In this document: piece by piece, positions 20,365 through 34,404 of the stretch | Layout: every line of letters starts with the position of its first letter | How positions within the stretch are numbered: position 1 is the stretch's first letter | Origin: Verrucomicrobiota bacterium | GTDB lineage: Bacteria > Verrucomicrobiota > Verrucomicrobiia > Methylacidiphilales > UBA1321 | Reading direction: 5' to 3' | Length of the DNA: 64,000 nucleotides | Assembly: GCA_013286145.1 (NCBI GenBank) | Contig: JABDGH010000003.1 | Span: 1 to 64,000 of the forward strand | Position numbers and translations under genes: made by a program | The notes under the pieces: generated by a model | The model's database searches: none | The model's input: only the letters and a program-made list of their open reading frames with translations | What the model was told of the DNA's origin: nothing

Positions 20365-21881
20365 GGATTACTGGTCGAAGGTGAAGCTGGTGGATTGACG
20401 GTGTTGGTGCCTGATCTCGTACGGCTCGAAACTGGCGGAGAAGTCGATACCGTGGGAGATGTTGGATCGGAACCCGTCGATGATTTTGCCGGCGTGGTGG
20501 GATAAATATTGACCACGGGAGGCTCGTCCGGTTCAGCGGGAGCTTGTTCGGCACCGGGACTGGAAGAAGGGACTGCTGGTTCGTTTAAATTAAGCGGTTT
20601 GCTGGGTATCACCGCTCCGGTGTGAACCACCGCTGAAGTGCCCGGCGTTACATCGGCAGGGGATGTTCCAGAGGGGATTACCTCTTTCTTTGTTTTGCTC
20701 TTTTTCGTCTTGGGCGTTTCCAGCGTGGTGGATGGGGCCACCAACTTCGGTGTCGGATCTGATGAGATAACTGTCCTGCCACTATTCCTGGGAACGCTTG
20801 GATCATGGGACAGACCTGAAGGTGCCACAGATGCCGGGACGATTGTTTTGGACGGTGCGGGTGCCAAATTTTGATCCGGGTTGGAATCCGGCAACGACAT
20901 CCTTTTTCCACCCATCACATTCATATACCTGATCAAACCTCGGGCAATCGCTTCCGCCAATCGCTGCCTATATCCCAAGGTGTTGATTTGCGCCGCCTCC
21001 ATGTGATTGGAAACAAAGCCACCTTCAACTAGGATGGCAGGCAGGATATTTTGTTTGATGACGACAAATCGCGCCCGCTTGACCCCTCGATCCGCCGTGG
21101 TATCGCCCGAATTGAGTTTGATGATTTCCGAGTGAACCATGGAAGCTAATAAAATGTTCAGTGGATCATAGTCATTGCCGGGAAGTTTCTGGATGTCGGA
21201 ACGGGTCAAATAGGCGGAGGATGTGGAAGCTGCCCCGCGCGGTGAAAGACAATAAGTCTCCAATCCCCGCGCCTCCGGTGTGGCCGAATTGAAGTGGATG
21301 CTGACAAAGGCATAATCGGGGTAAAAGGAGGCGATGTGCACCCGCTCGTAGAGATCGACAAAAACATCCGAACGACGCGTAAAAACAGTTTTGATCCCCT
21401 GCCCGCGTAAAATTTTTTCCAGCAAAAAAGCCGTGTCCAACGTGTAATCTTTTTCCGCGCCCAACCTGCTGGTCGCGCCGTTATCCGAACCGCCGTGCCC
21501 CGCATCAATGACCACCCCGCGAATGGCATGACGTCCGGAAACTTCCGTGGGGCGCAGAACTGGTTCAAAAAGTTTAATCACGTCCATGCGCGACACCAAC
21601 AAATCATGATCGCCGTTCTCGATGGGAAAACTCAGGACGTAATGGACTCCATCAAGATATAACTCGCTGGTTCCCGCCTTGAACCTGATCGTATGCTGCG
21701 TATTTCGGCTCTCAAACTCGTTACCCGAAGGCGTTTGGTAGGAAAACCCGTAGAAGTTGCAGAAAGACTGGAGCGTGACGTATTCGCGACCATTGACCGT
21801 GGCTGTCCCCCAATCAAATGCCTGTAGCGGATGCGCCAGGCTGAGACAGAAAAAGGCGAACGCCAGACATGCCTTTGTCAT
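20361..21881 (-). CDS. N-acetylmuramoyl-L-alanine amidase with long Pro/Ser/Thr-rich tail
   Basis: GVVIDAGHGGSDNGA, FVSIHFNSA, ILVEGGFVSN amidase_3 motifs; about 170-aa low-complexity C-terminus; overlaps murI start. Confidence 0.9.
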   Translation of the reverse strand: MTKACLAFAFFCLSLAHPLQAFDWGTATVNGREYVTLQSFCNFYGFSYQTPSGNEFESRNTQHTIRFKAGTSELYLDGVHYVLSFPIENGDHDLLVSRMDVIKLFEPVLRPTEVSGRHAIRGVVIDAGHGGSDNGATSRLGAEKDYTLDTAFLLEKILRGQGIKTVFTRRSDVFVDLYERVHIASFYPDYAFVSIHFNSATPEARGLETYCLSPRGAASTSSAYLTRSDIQKLPGNDYDPLNILLASMVHSEIIKLNSGDTTADRGVKRARFVVIKQNILPAILVEGGFVSNHMEAAQINTLGYRQRLAEAIARGLIRYMNVMGGKRMSLPDSNPDQNLAPAPSKTIVPASVAPSGLSHDPSVPRNSGRTVISSDPTPKLVAPSTTLETPKTKKSKTKKEVIPSGTSPADVTPGTSAVVHTGAVIPSKPLNLNEPAVPSSSPGAEQAPAEPDEPPVVNIYPTTPAKSSTGSDPTSPTVSTSPPVSSRTRSGTNTVNPPASPSTSNP

Positions 21882-22040
21882 CCTAGTATGAAGCCAAACT
21901 CAGCGACATGCGGCAAGGAAATAGCGGGATTTATCATCCGCCATCCTGAGCTTGTCGAAGTATCTCCAATTATTTTGCTCAAGGGATACTGAAGGAAGGA
22001 ATGGTTTGAGATCCTTCGGCAAGTCCATGATGACGGACAT

Positions 22041-22079
22041 AAAAAAAGAACCCCGAAGAAGTTTCCTTCCTCGGGGTTC
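22041..22079 (-). terminator. Rho-independent terminator of rRNA operon
   Basis: gaaccccga..tcggggttc stem with A-run on + strand (T-run on -), immediately after 5S. Confidence 0.85.
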
Positions 22080-22083
22080 ATGG

Positions 22084-22200
22084 TACTGGCAACGACCTAC
22101 TCTCGCACAACCTAGAGATGCACTACCATCGGCGAACGCGCGTTTCACTTCCGTGTTCGGAATGGGAACGGGTGGGGCCACGCTTCTAAGGTCACCAGAC
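22084..22200 (-). rRNA. 5S ribosomal RNA
   Basis: Reverse complement contains CCGTTCCCATTCCGAACACGGAAGTGAAACGC and GCGAGAGTAGGTCG; ends approximate. Confidence 0.93.
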
Positions 22201-22464
22201 TGCTGCGCAGGGCAGTTAAGCTTCGCCTAAAGCGGAGCTTACCGGTTCTTCGCAGAATTTCTGGTGTCATCTTGATGCGACTTTCGGTTTCAAAGAACAA
22301 GGGGTGTTCCCTGAAAATTATAGGTAAAGGGCCGTTATTTAAAAAACAAACGGCTCGAAAAATAAATACTTACTTTTTGCGAGGCAAACGATCTTGTTGT
22401 TCCCAGCCCAGTGTCTGGCTCCTCCGAAGAGGAAACAAACTTGGGCCGGGCAAGATCAAGCCAA

Positions 22465-25310
<2,846 letters not shown>

Positions 25311-25586
25311 TTCTCTTATTTTGCCCAGGTTGTTAAGGCCCGGGCACTTTCAGACGCCTCAGCATAAAGTTGTATTTACCCGAGCTTTTAGACAGACGCT
25401 GCAGTTACTAGCTGCAGAATCTATAAAAAGACTCAGTTAATTTACTTTACCTATAATTTTCAAAGAACTGCTGCGCAGGGCAGTAAAACACTTGCGTGTT
25501 AGACTGACTTTTGCAGGTTTGCTTTCGGTGCCTGGCTTGTGGCCAACCATTCGAGAGCGAAATCGTTTTATTTTTGGAAGGTGTGC

Positions 25587-25663
25587 TGGTGGGCCTGACT
25601 GGGCTCGAACCAGTGACCCTGCGCTTATCAAGCGCATGCTCTAACCAACTGAGCTACAGGCCC
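25587..25663 (-). tRNA. tRNA-Ile (GAT anticodon)
   Basis: GGGCCTGTAGCTCAGTTGGTTAGAGCATGCGCTTGATAAGCGCAGGGTCACTGGTTCGAGCCCAGTCAGGCCCACCA. Confidence 0.98.
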
Positions 25664-25714
25664 TGGTGTTATCTAAATGCTTTCTTTACTTTAGCCTACT
25701 GCCCGGCGCAGGCG

Positions 25715-25787
25715 TGGAGACAAGGGGATTCGAACCCCTGACCTATAGCTTGCAAAGCTACCGCTCTACCAACTGAGCTATGTCCCC
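25715..25787 (-). tRNA. tRNA-Ala (TGC anticodon)
   Basis: GGGGACATAGCTCAGTTGGTAGAGCGGTAGCTTTGCAAGCTATAGGTCAGGGGTTCGAATCCCCTTGTCTCCA. Confidence 0.98.
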
Positions 25788-26134
25788 GTTTCTGCCGACA
25801 CAAGTTAGTGCGGGTCGGGCGATGAGGTCAAGGGTGGGTGCCCTTTCTTTCTTCCAAAAATTATTGTTTGCAAAGAACAAGGCGACGAGTTTTCGTCGCA
25901 TGTTTTGAAGTGATGCTGGAGGGGAAAATTTCATCAGGAGATGATTTTCCCGGAGACAAAGTACAAGCAAATCCAGACTGAATTGTGCGTAACGTTGAGA
26001 CCTCTGGACTCTTTCGAGTCTGGAGGGTTTGAACGCGTGTCGGTCCTTGCGGATCGATTTAGCGTTCGACCTAGCGCTGCAGCATCTTTGTCCAGATCCT
26101 CCGAAGAGGTTGGAGCAGAGAAGTGCGAGCACTG

Positions 26135-27672
<1,538 letters not shown>

Positions 27673-28174
27673 TCAAACACTTTATTGCTAAAGGATTTGA
27701 TCATTATCAAAGACGTAAGCCTGCGTCCTGCGGCTAGGCAGGAGCAGGTTCTTCTGACCTTATCGGTCAAAACTTTGAGGCCCTGTCGATGTGAGTACTG
27801 ATTTGCATCAGTCTTCATCCGCGCAGGGCTAAGAACTCAACGTTCCGCACAATTCAATCTATTCGCTGTACTTCTTACTTTTGGTTGTCTCCACCGTGTG
27901 ATCTAGCGCGGCTAACAATTTGCGCCACACGGTTCCAGTAAAGTGTTCAAAGATCATAGATGTGCAGTTGGCCTGATACGTCATCCAGTTGAGGCTTTCG
28001 CTTCAACCGACGACGCTTCACCCGTTGTCCGTCTCTTTCATTTTTACCGAAAGACTACTGACTTCCGAGTGATGCCGGAGACAAGTACGCCCATTTTTGC
28101 TTCGCTTAAATCAGCGTAGCGGGCCGTCCTGAAGTCTCAAACTGCACCATCTTCCCCATTTCGGGGTAAGGGTT

Positions 28175-28245
28175 AACATATCGGAATGAAAAAAATGGTC
28201 AATAGGTTTTTAAATTATTTTTGCATATTTTTTTAAAAGAAGTTT
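28175..28245 (-). promoter_or_regulatory. Candidate rRNA operon promoter with AT-rich UP-like element
   Basis: On - strand TTGACC-16 nt-TATGTT preceded by A/T tracts, about 500 nt upstream of 16S. Confidence 0.5.
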
Positions 28246-28388
28246 TTCAGAGGAGAAATGGGTCTGTTTTTTGACGGAATTAACGAAAGACAAACAGAAT
28301 GAATGGAATTTTTTTAGGGAAAAATTTTGAATGATATTAAAAACTTATCAAAAAAAGTAGGCGGACATCCCGGGAGTTGCGTACGAAT

Positions 28389-29906
28389 TTATTTTATCAG
28401 AGGTAAAAAGATCGCATCCGTGGTGTTGTGCCAGACTTCGGCCCAACCCGATTCTCCTCTGAGTTTGGGATAAACAGCATCGGCGATGGGGACAAGGATG
28501 GCGTCGGGCGCGGGAGTGGTGAGGAGATTCTGCCAATCACCTTTGCCAAGAAAGAAGCCATCGATGCGGCGGTAGGTTTCCGGGCGATAGACGAGGTCGT
28601 AGCGGCCGTCCATGGAGACACGCATTTGCCCTCGTAATTGCCACATGGCGTAGCTGCCATAGTTGAAGGGGACGAGGAGCTTGCCGCGGATCTTTTGCTG
28701 CTGGAGATAATCGACCGCCTGGACGGGGCAGGAGTTGTCAGGGTAATCGAGCTTGAGCGCATTGGCGTGGAGAATAATCAGGGCCGCATAAAAGGGGATC
28801 AAGAGCAACCCCGAGAGCAAAGCCATGTAGCTGAGTCGATGGACGGGATGGGCGATACTTTGGAGGCGCGGTTCCTGCCGAAAAAGGCCGGGGAGAAGAG
28901 CGGCAACGACAGCAGCAAAGAGAGAGGTATGCCGAGCAGAAGTCATTGATAAACAAATGAATGCACCGATAATGATAATGACAAGACGATCCATTTTAGC
29001 CCACCCGTGACGATAAATCTGGATAACGAGACCAGCGACGGTGCCGAGGAGTAAAAGCTTGTATCCGGGATAGGCCATCAGTTGAGGCCACCACGAAACG
29101 GAAGCCCATTCGTCAAAACCGCGGCGTGTGGTCACGAGGGCGCGCCCGGTGGAGATCCAGAGTTGCCAGCCGAAGGGATTTACCAAGGTGGCGAGGGAGC
29201 ATAAGAAGAAGCGAACAAGCCACTTACGCCAATGGCCTCCATACCATGCCTCAACCATACAAACGCCCAAAAGCCACGCAAGGCCGATGCTGAATCCACC
29301 ATGGAGATTTGCCCAAATGATGATGGTGAGAATATAAAAGAAGGTCGGAATGGGACGGCCGTGTCGTTCACATTGGAACCAGAAGAGCCACAACGCGAAG
29401 AAGATATGCGTGAAGACCATGCAGCGGACGGTCGATTGGAAAGAGGGAAGAAGTGCAAGAAGAATGAGCGCATAAAAAGCTGCGGCGAGAGGTGAGTAGG
29501 TGCGTTGACGCAATCCGGCCCAAACCAGAAGAGTCAGGGTGATGGCCAGGGTGACGAGCTTCATGCCGACGATGGCGCTCGGTCCGCCCCATTGGTAGAG
29601 CGCATAAAAAACGAGGGCGCTGCCCCATTCGTGATCGGCAACGTTTTGGTAATCGGCGAGGTAGCTAAAGGTGTCGCCCGGAGGGAAATGGCCGGTTTCC
29701 CAGAGGGTTTCCCCCAAAGTGAGGCGATGCCAGAGATCGGGATCGGCAGGATTAAAGGCTGTTGCCTCCGCCCAGATTAAAAAAAGGAGATAGCACCAGA
29801 AGAAAATTTTTGCCCAGGGGATCGACACGCGGAACAGCGCACCACAAATCGGTGGGGTTTGAACAGGTTTTTGCGAAGGATTTTTGACGGAATTAACGGA
29901 AGTCAA
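28389..29906 (-). CDS. Multi-TM membrane protein, unknown function
   Basis: Long hydrophobic ORF; start overlaps upstream gene stop (ATGA). Confidence 0.75.
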   Translation of the reverse strand: MTSVNSVKNPSQKPVQTPPICGALFRVSIPWAKIFFWCYLLFLIWAEATAFNPADPDLWHRLTLGETLWETGHFPPGDTFSYLADYQNVADHEWGSALVFYALYQWGGPSAIVGMKLVTLAITLTLLVWAGLRQRTYSPLAAAFYALILLALLPSFQSTVRCMVFTHIFFALWLFWFQCERHGRPIPTFFYILTIIIWANLHGGFSIGLAWLLGVCMVEAWYGGHWRKWLVRFFLCSLATLVNPFGWQLWISTGRALVTTRRGFDEWASVSWWPQLMAYPGYKLLLLGTVAGLVIQIYRHGWAKMDRLVIIIIGAFICLSMTSARHTSLFAAVVAALLPGLFRQEPRLQSIAHPVHRLSYMALLSGLLLIPFYAALIILHANALKLDYPDNSCPVQAVDYLQQQKIRGKLLVPFNYGSYAMWQLRGQMRVSMDGRYDLVYRPETYRRIDGFFLGKGDWQNLLTTPAPDAILVPIADAVYPKLRGESGWAEVWHNTTDAIFLPLIK

Positions 29907-30634
29907 AATTTGGCGCGGAGCTGGCGGATCGGCAAGCCCACGGCCTTGGAGAGTTTTTGCGCGAGGCCGGAGCGGCGCTGAAGATCAGAGGAGAGAACCG
30001 AGTTGATGCAGCGAAACCAGGCGGTTTGCGTGGCGGGGTCGATTTGTTCGAGGTGCGATTGTTGCGCGGCATCGGCTCCGACAAGTTGCGCCCATACCGT
30101 CTGATAGCGCGCAGGGTTGTGAGTCTGGCGTTTCTCAATATGACCGAGGACGTGGTTGAGTGCCGTGCGTGCAGAGGGAATCGCAGCATTGGCAGACGGA
30201 GGAGTTTCCGATGCTGCGCGAGAAGCTCTAAAATGGATTTTCTCCTCGGCGGTAAGTGCGCGTCCGAGAGCCTCGACGGGAAGATCGTGGATGGCGTTAT
30301 GTTCGTTCTCCTCGGCAAATTGCGCGTAGGTAAGCGCCTCAACGCGCGGACGGAGTTGGCGCAGGAGAAGGTCAACGGGGAGATCGAGTCCAGCCTGGCG
30401 CGCCTGAAGAAGCAGTTGACGCTGGTTCTCAAGCCGGAGTTGGCGGTAACGACGAGTCTCGACAGCGAGGTAAGGCTGACTGGAGGAACCGTCGCCGATC
30501 ACGCGCTGGAGTCCCTTGGCCTCGACACTTCGACGTTGACGCGCCGATTTCAGCGTACGACCCAGGGTTAATTCGCGGTAGGTTTTGAGTTCCTCACGTT
30601 TTTCGCGAGGCTTTTGAAATTCACGCGGAGGCAT
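29903..30634 (-). CDS. DciA/DUF721-like protein with extended N-terminus
   Basis: C-terminal NPARYQTVWAQLVGADAAQQSHLEQIDPATQTAWFRCINSVLSSDLQRRSGLAQKLSKAVGLPIRQLRAKF resembles DUF721; start chosen at MPPREFQKP. Confidence 0.65.
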   Translation of the reverse strand: MPPREFQKPREKREELKTYRELTLGRTLKSARQRRSVEAKGLQRVIGDGSSSQPYLAVETRRYRQLRLENQRQLLLQARQAGLDLPVDLLLRQLRPRVEALTYAQFAEENEHNAIHDLPVEALGRALTAEEKIHFRASRAASETPPSANAAIPSARTALNHVLGHIEKRQTHNPARYQTVWAQLVGADAAQQSHLEQIDPATQTAWFRCINSVLSSDLQRRSGLAQKLSKAVGLPIRQLRAKF

Positions 30635-30947
30635 TTTCGTTGAGGGAGCGAAGCTGACGGAAGGTGTAGAGACCCGAATCGTGACCGTCGTTCCAGGTGG
30701 GCTGGAAGGCGTAGCCACCGACGAAACGAAAGTTGCGAAGCTCGAAGCTGTGCGGGCCATAGCTGACGTGGGGACGCTCGACATTGCCCATGACATCGGG
30801 TTCACCGCCACATGCGGCACAGGGGCAGGCGCGACGGAGTTTTTCGAGCGGGATAAAACTTTCCTGGCCATCGCTCCAGATGAAAGCGAGTTCGTCGCCG
30901 ATGGTTTCAGCGCGGAGGGGATGGAGTGTGGAGGGAGCCGGGGTCAT
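30621..30947 (-). CDS. DUF971 domain protein
   Basis: LRAETIGDELAFIWSDGQESFIPLEKLRRACPCAAC ... GGYAFQPTWNDGHDSGLYTFRQLR. Confidence 0.85.
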   Translation of the reverse strand: MTPAPSTLHPLRAETIGDELAFIWSDGQESFIPLEKLRRACPCAACGGEPDVMGNVERPHVSYGPHSFELRNFRFVGGYAFQPTWNDGHDSGLYTFRQLRSLNENASA

Positions 30948-31014
30948 GATGGACACTTCTGCAAGATTGTGGATGAACAGAGTGGAGTCAAGAGTGGGGC
31001 GAGCTTCAATGGAA

Positions 31015-31158
31015 GTCATCCCGAGCTTGTCGAGGGATCAGACACGTTATCGCATAAACAAGCCGCTGGAAGACATCCCGTTCGTTAGCTTTCTGTGCTC
31101 ATCCAGACCTTCTGATAAAATGCAGGCGCGTCTGATCCCTCGACAAGCTCGGGATGAC
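31015..31158. repeat. Paired-arm dispersed repeat
   Basis: gtcatcccgagcttgtcgagggatcagacacg (31015-31046) inverted to cgtctgatccctcgacaagctcgggatgac (31129-31158). Confidence 0.92.
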
Positions 31159-31174
31159 AGGCATTTTGGAGAGA

Positions 31175-32281
31175 ATGATCCGCCACCTTTATGTGCATGT
31201 GCCGTTCTGCGCGAAGGTGTGCCCCTATTGCGCGTTCCATGTGCACCTGGGTGGTGGAGCAGCACAGCGCGAATTTGTGAAGGCGTTGCGGATGGAATGG
31301 CAACGAGCTCGGGAGGAGTTTCCCCTCGCCCTGAAGACGATTTATTTCGGGGGCGGGACACCTTCGATTCTTTCGGCTGAGTTGTTTACAGAGTTGGCGG
31401 AGGAACTGGTAGCAGAAGGCACCTCTTCGTCAGATAGCCCTCCGCAGGAGTTTACGCTTGAAGTAAATCCGGCGACGGTCACACCGAAGAAGGCGGCGGC
31501 CTGGCGAGCGGCGGGCGTGAATCGAATCAGCCTGGGCGCGCAATCGTTCGATGCGGAGATGCTGCGGTTGCTGGGTCGGCAACATGCGCCGGAGGATATT
31601 GCCGGGACATGCGCGTTGTTGCGGGAGCAAGGATTTACGAACATCAATATCGACCTGATGTTCGCGTTACCGGGGCAAAGCGAAGCGAAGTGGGAGGCGA
31701 CGTTGCAGGCGGCGCTCTCATGCGAACCGAATCACATTTCGGCTTATGCGCTGACTTACGAGGAGGATACGCCTTTTTTCGAGAAATTGCAGCGGGGAGA
31801 ATGGCGTCAGGACGAGGCGCGGGAGATCGCGATGTTTACCCATACGCGCGAAGTCTTGGGCGCGGCGGGTTTGATCGATTACGAAATTTCCAATTTTGCG
31901 CGACCAGGATTTGAGTCACGTCATAACCTGGCTTATTGGCGCGGGGCCGATTACCTAGGACTGGGACCGAGCGCGTGCTCGACGATCGACGCGATGCGCT
32001 GGCGAAACGTCCCGAATACGAAAGCTTATGTGGAACGAATCGCACGCAACGAATCGGTGCGCGAAGAGAGGGAAGTCCTCGATGAGGCGACGCGCGCAAA
32101 GGAACGAATCATGTTCGGTTTGCGGATGCGCGAGGGTGTGGCACTGGAAGAATTCGGGAAAGATGTGACGCGCTTAAAGGAATTGGAAGCTGACGGATTG
32201 GCCTTCGAGGAGGCGGGGCGGGTGCGGTTGACGTCGCGAGGACAACTAGTGGCGGATGGCGTGGCGGGCATGTTTGTGTAA
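31175..32281 (+). CDS. hemW: Radical SAM heme chaperone HemW-like
   Basis: LYVHVPFCAKVCPYCAF, YFGGGTPS, EVNPATVTPKKAAAWRAAGVNRISLGAQSFDAEMLRLLGRQH. Confidence 0.92.
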   Translation: MIRHLYVHVPFCAKVCPYCAFHVHLGGGAAQREFVKALRMEWQRAREEFPLALKTIYFGGGTPSILSAELFTELAEELVAEGTSSSDSPPQEFTLEVNPATVTPKKAAAWRAAGVNRISLGAQSFDAEMLRLLGRQHAPEDIAGTCALLREQGFTNINIDLMFALPGQSEAKWEATLQAALSCEPNHISAYALTYEEDTPFFEKLQRGEWRQDEAREIAMFTHTREVLGAAGLIDYEISNFARPGFESRHNLAYWRGADYLGLGPSACSTIDAMRWRNVPNTKAYVERIARNESVREEREVLDEATRAKERIMFGLRMREGVALEEFGKDVTRLKELEADGLAFEEAGRVRLTSRGQLVADGVAGMFV

Positions 32282-32336
32282 ATGTCGCGTTATCGATCTT
32301 GCTTTTGGATCAAGATTCGGGATTTGTAGGCATGTC

Positions 32337-34229
32337 ATGGCTCGACGATCCTCCCGGCAAAATCAAGTCGCCCACCGCGAGGGATCCTCAACCTCTTCCC
32401 AAACTCATGCCACTGCCGGGGCTTCGCTCTTTTTCCAATACCGGAAATTGTTACAGGGATTATTGATCGTAGCCGCGGGATTGTGGATTTTCTGGCCCGC
32501 ACTCCACGGCGACTGGCTCATGGATGATGATCTCTACGTCACGAATAATCCGTTGCTGCGAGACCTGACGGGGCTGGGTAAAATCTGGTTCGCGCCTGGA
32601 AGTTTTATCGAATATTACCCCATCGAGGAAAGCGCGCTGTGGATGCTCTGGCAATTATGGTCCACGGACACGCTGGGTTATCACCTCGCCAATATCGTCC
32701 TGCATATTCTCAGTGCGCTTTTGGTATGGCGACTTCTCGGCAAGCTCGGCTTGCGATTGGCGTGGCTCGGTGGATTGCTTTTTGTCATTCATCCAATGGC
32801 GGTCGAATCAGTCGCTTGGATTTCGGAACTCAAGAATACGCTTTCACTGCCCCCTTTCCTCCTGGCGATGTGCGCCTATATCGACTACGAAAATCGCGGG
32901 AAACGGAAAGATTATTTCCTGGCCCTGGGACTGTTTCTGGTGGCGATGCTATGCAAGATCAGCATGGCGGCATTTCCGGCGATCATTCTGCTTTATGCCT
33001 GGTGGAAACGAGGCCGGATCAGGTGGAGCGATCTTAAAGCCAGCGCACCTTTTCTTGCCATCTCCATGGCGTTGGGTGTGGTCACGATTTTGGCTGGAGG
33101 CTCGTTTGGGCAAGCGAATCACCTGCATGCCCTAGCGGTTCCCCTGGGAGGTTTTTTGTCGCGACTGGCCTTGGTCGGATTATCAATCTCGTTTTATTTC
33201 GCCCAATTTTTCTGGCCGATGACGCCGTTGCCCCTGTATCCGCAATGGAGCATTAACCCTCCGTCGCTGATGCAATTCCTGCCCTGGCCAATGCTGGGCG
33301 GAGTATTCTACTGGATCTGGAAAAAGCGTGAAAGCTGGGGACGACACGTCTTGCTGGGATTGGGTTTCTTTTCCATCAACCTCGCGCCGTTTCTGGGCTT
33401 TATTTCCGTCTCCTACATGGCTTTTACGTGGGTGATGGATCACTTCCTCTACATTCCGATGATCGGTTTGATCGGCTTGGTCGTGGCGGGATTAGGACAG
33501 GTCGGCAACCAGCTTTCCGCTTCGATCCGCACATGCGGCATGGGCGTATTGGCTATCGTGATGGCATTGTTGACTTGGGAGAGCCATTGGTATGCGGGCA
33601 AGTTTGTTGATCAAGAAACGCTTTGGGCTTACACCCTTCAACATAATCCAGATGCCTGGATCGTCCGGTATGATTGGGGGGTTGCCTTGGTCAAGGCAGG
33701 ACGAATACCCGACGCAATTGTGCAATATGAAGAGAGCTTGAGGCTTAGCCCTCTTCAGCCGCGCCCACACAATAACCTGGGAAGCGCTTTGGTTCAGGTC
33801 GGCCGGATTTCGGATGCCATGGAACAATATCAGGAGGCCTTGAAACTCGATCCCGATTTTGCGGAGGCGCATTACAATCTGAGCTATACACTGATTCAAT
33901 CTCACCAGTTCCCTGAGGCAATCGAGGAAGCTGAAAAAGCCATCAAGCTTGACCCCAACTATGGCGATGCGTATGCCAACATGGGAGCAACGCTTCTGAT
34001 ATTAAACCGATTTTCAGATGCAATCGAGCCTTTGCAACAGGCTTTGCGAGTCAATCCCAGGAATGTCAATGCGCGCTATAATTTCGGAAGTGCGCTGCTT
34101 CAAACAGGTCACATTTCGGAAGCAATTGCTCAATATGAGCAAGCTCTTACGATCAATCCCAACTATACCGATGCCAAAAAAGGTCTGGCCAGGGCTCGTG
34201 CGATGCGGGCAGCGAACGGGACGAAGTAG
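32337..34229 (+). CDS. Membrane protein with C-terminal TPR repeats (TMTC/O-GT-like architecture)
   Basis: Many TM helices then about five TPRs (GRIPDAIVQYEESLRLSP, GRISDAMEQYQEALKLDPDFAEAHYNL ...). Confidence 0.85.
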   Translation: MARRSSRQNQVAHREGSSTSSQTHATAGASLFFQYRKLLQGLLIVAAGLWIFWPALHGDWLMDDDLYVTNNPLLRDLTGLGKIWFAPGSFIEYYPIEESALWMLWQLWSTDTLGYHLANIVLHILSALLVWRLLGKLGLRLAWLGGLLFVIHPMAVESVAWISELKNTLSLPPFLLAMCAYIDYENRGKRKDYFLALGLFLVAMLCKISMAAFPAIILLYAWWKRGRIRWSDLKASAPFLAISMALGVVTILAGGSFGQANHLHALAVPLGGFLSRLALVGLSISFYFAQFFWPMTPLPLYPQWSINPPSLMQFLPWPMLGGVFYWIWKKRESWGRHVLLGLGFFSINLAPFLGFISVSYMAFTWVMDHFLYIPMIGLIGLVVAGLGQVGNQLSASIRTCGMGVLAIVMALLTWESHWYAGKFVDQETLWAYTLQHNPDAWIVRYDWGVALVKAGRIPDAIVQYEESLRLSPLQPRPHNNLGSALVQVGRISDAMEQYQEALKLDPDFAEAHYNLSYTLIQSHQFPEAIEEAEKAIKLDPNYGDAYANMGATLLILNRFSDAIEPLQQALRVNPRNVNARYNFGSALLQTGHISEAIAQYEQALTINPNYTDAKKGLARARAMRAANGTK

Positions 34230-34302
34230 GGAATTTGCTGTAAGGAGATGGAGAACAACTTCGCCTCAATACTTCATCCATTATTTAAATATAATGAAAC
34301 TT

Positions 34303-34338
34303 CTTATCCCCTATTACCTGCTTTTAATAGGGGATAAG
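34303..34338. repeat. 14-bp stem-loop (AT-rich hairpin)
   Basis: cttatcccctatta / taataggggataag with 8-nt loop. Confidence 0.8.
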
Positions 34339-34404
34339 ATATTATACATACTGCATATCATGACAAATAAATCCGAATAGGCGAGGAAAATGGTGGTGCC
34401 CTAA

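Noticed and set aside
25881-25898. Small hairpin gcgacga/tcgtcgc in the 16S-tRNA-Ala spacer
   Set aside because: Expected type of rRNA spacer structure; not separately remarkable.
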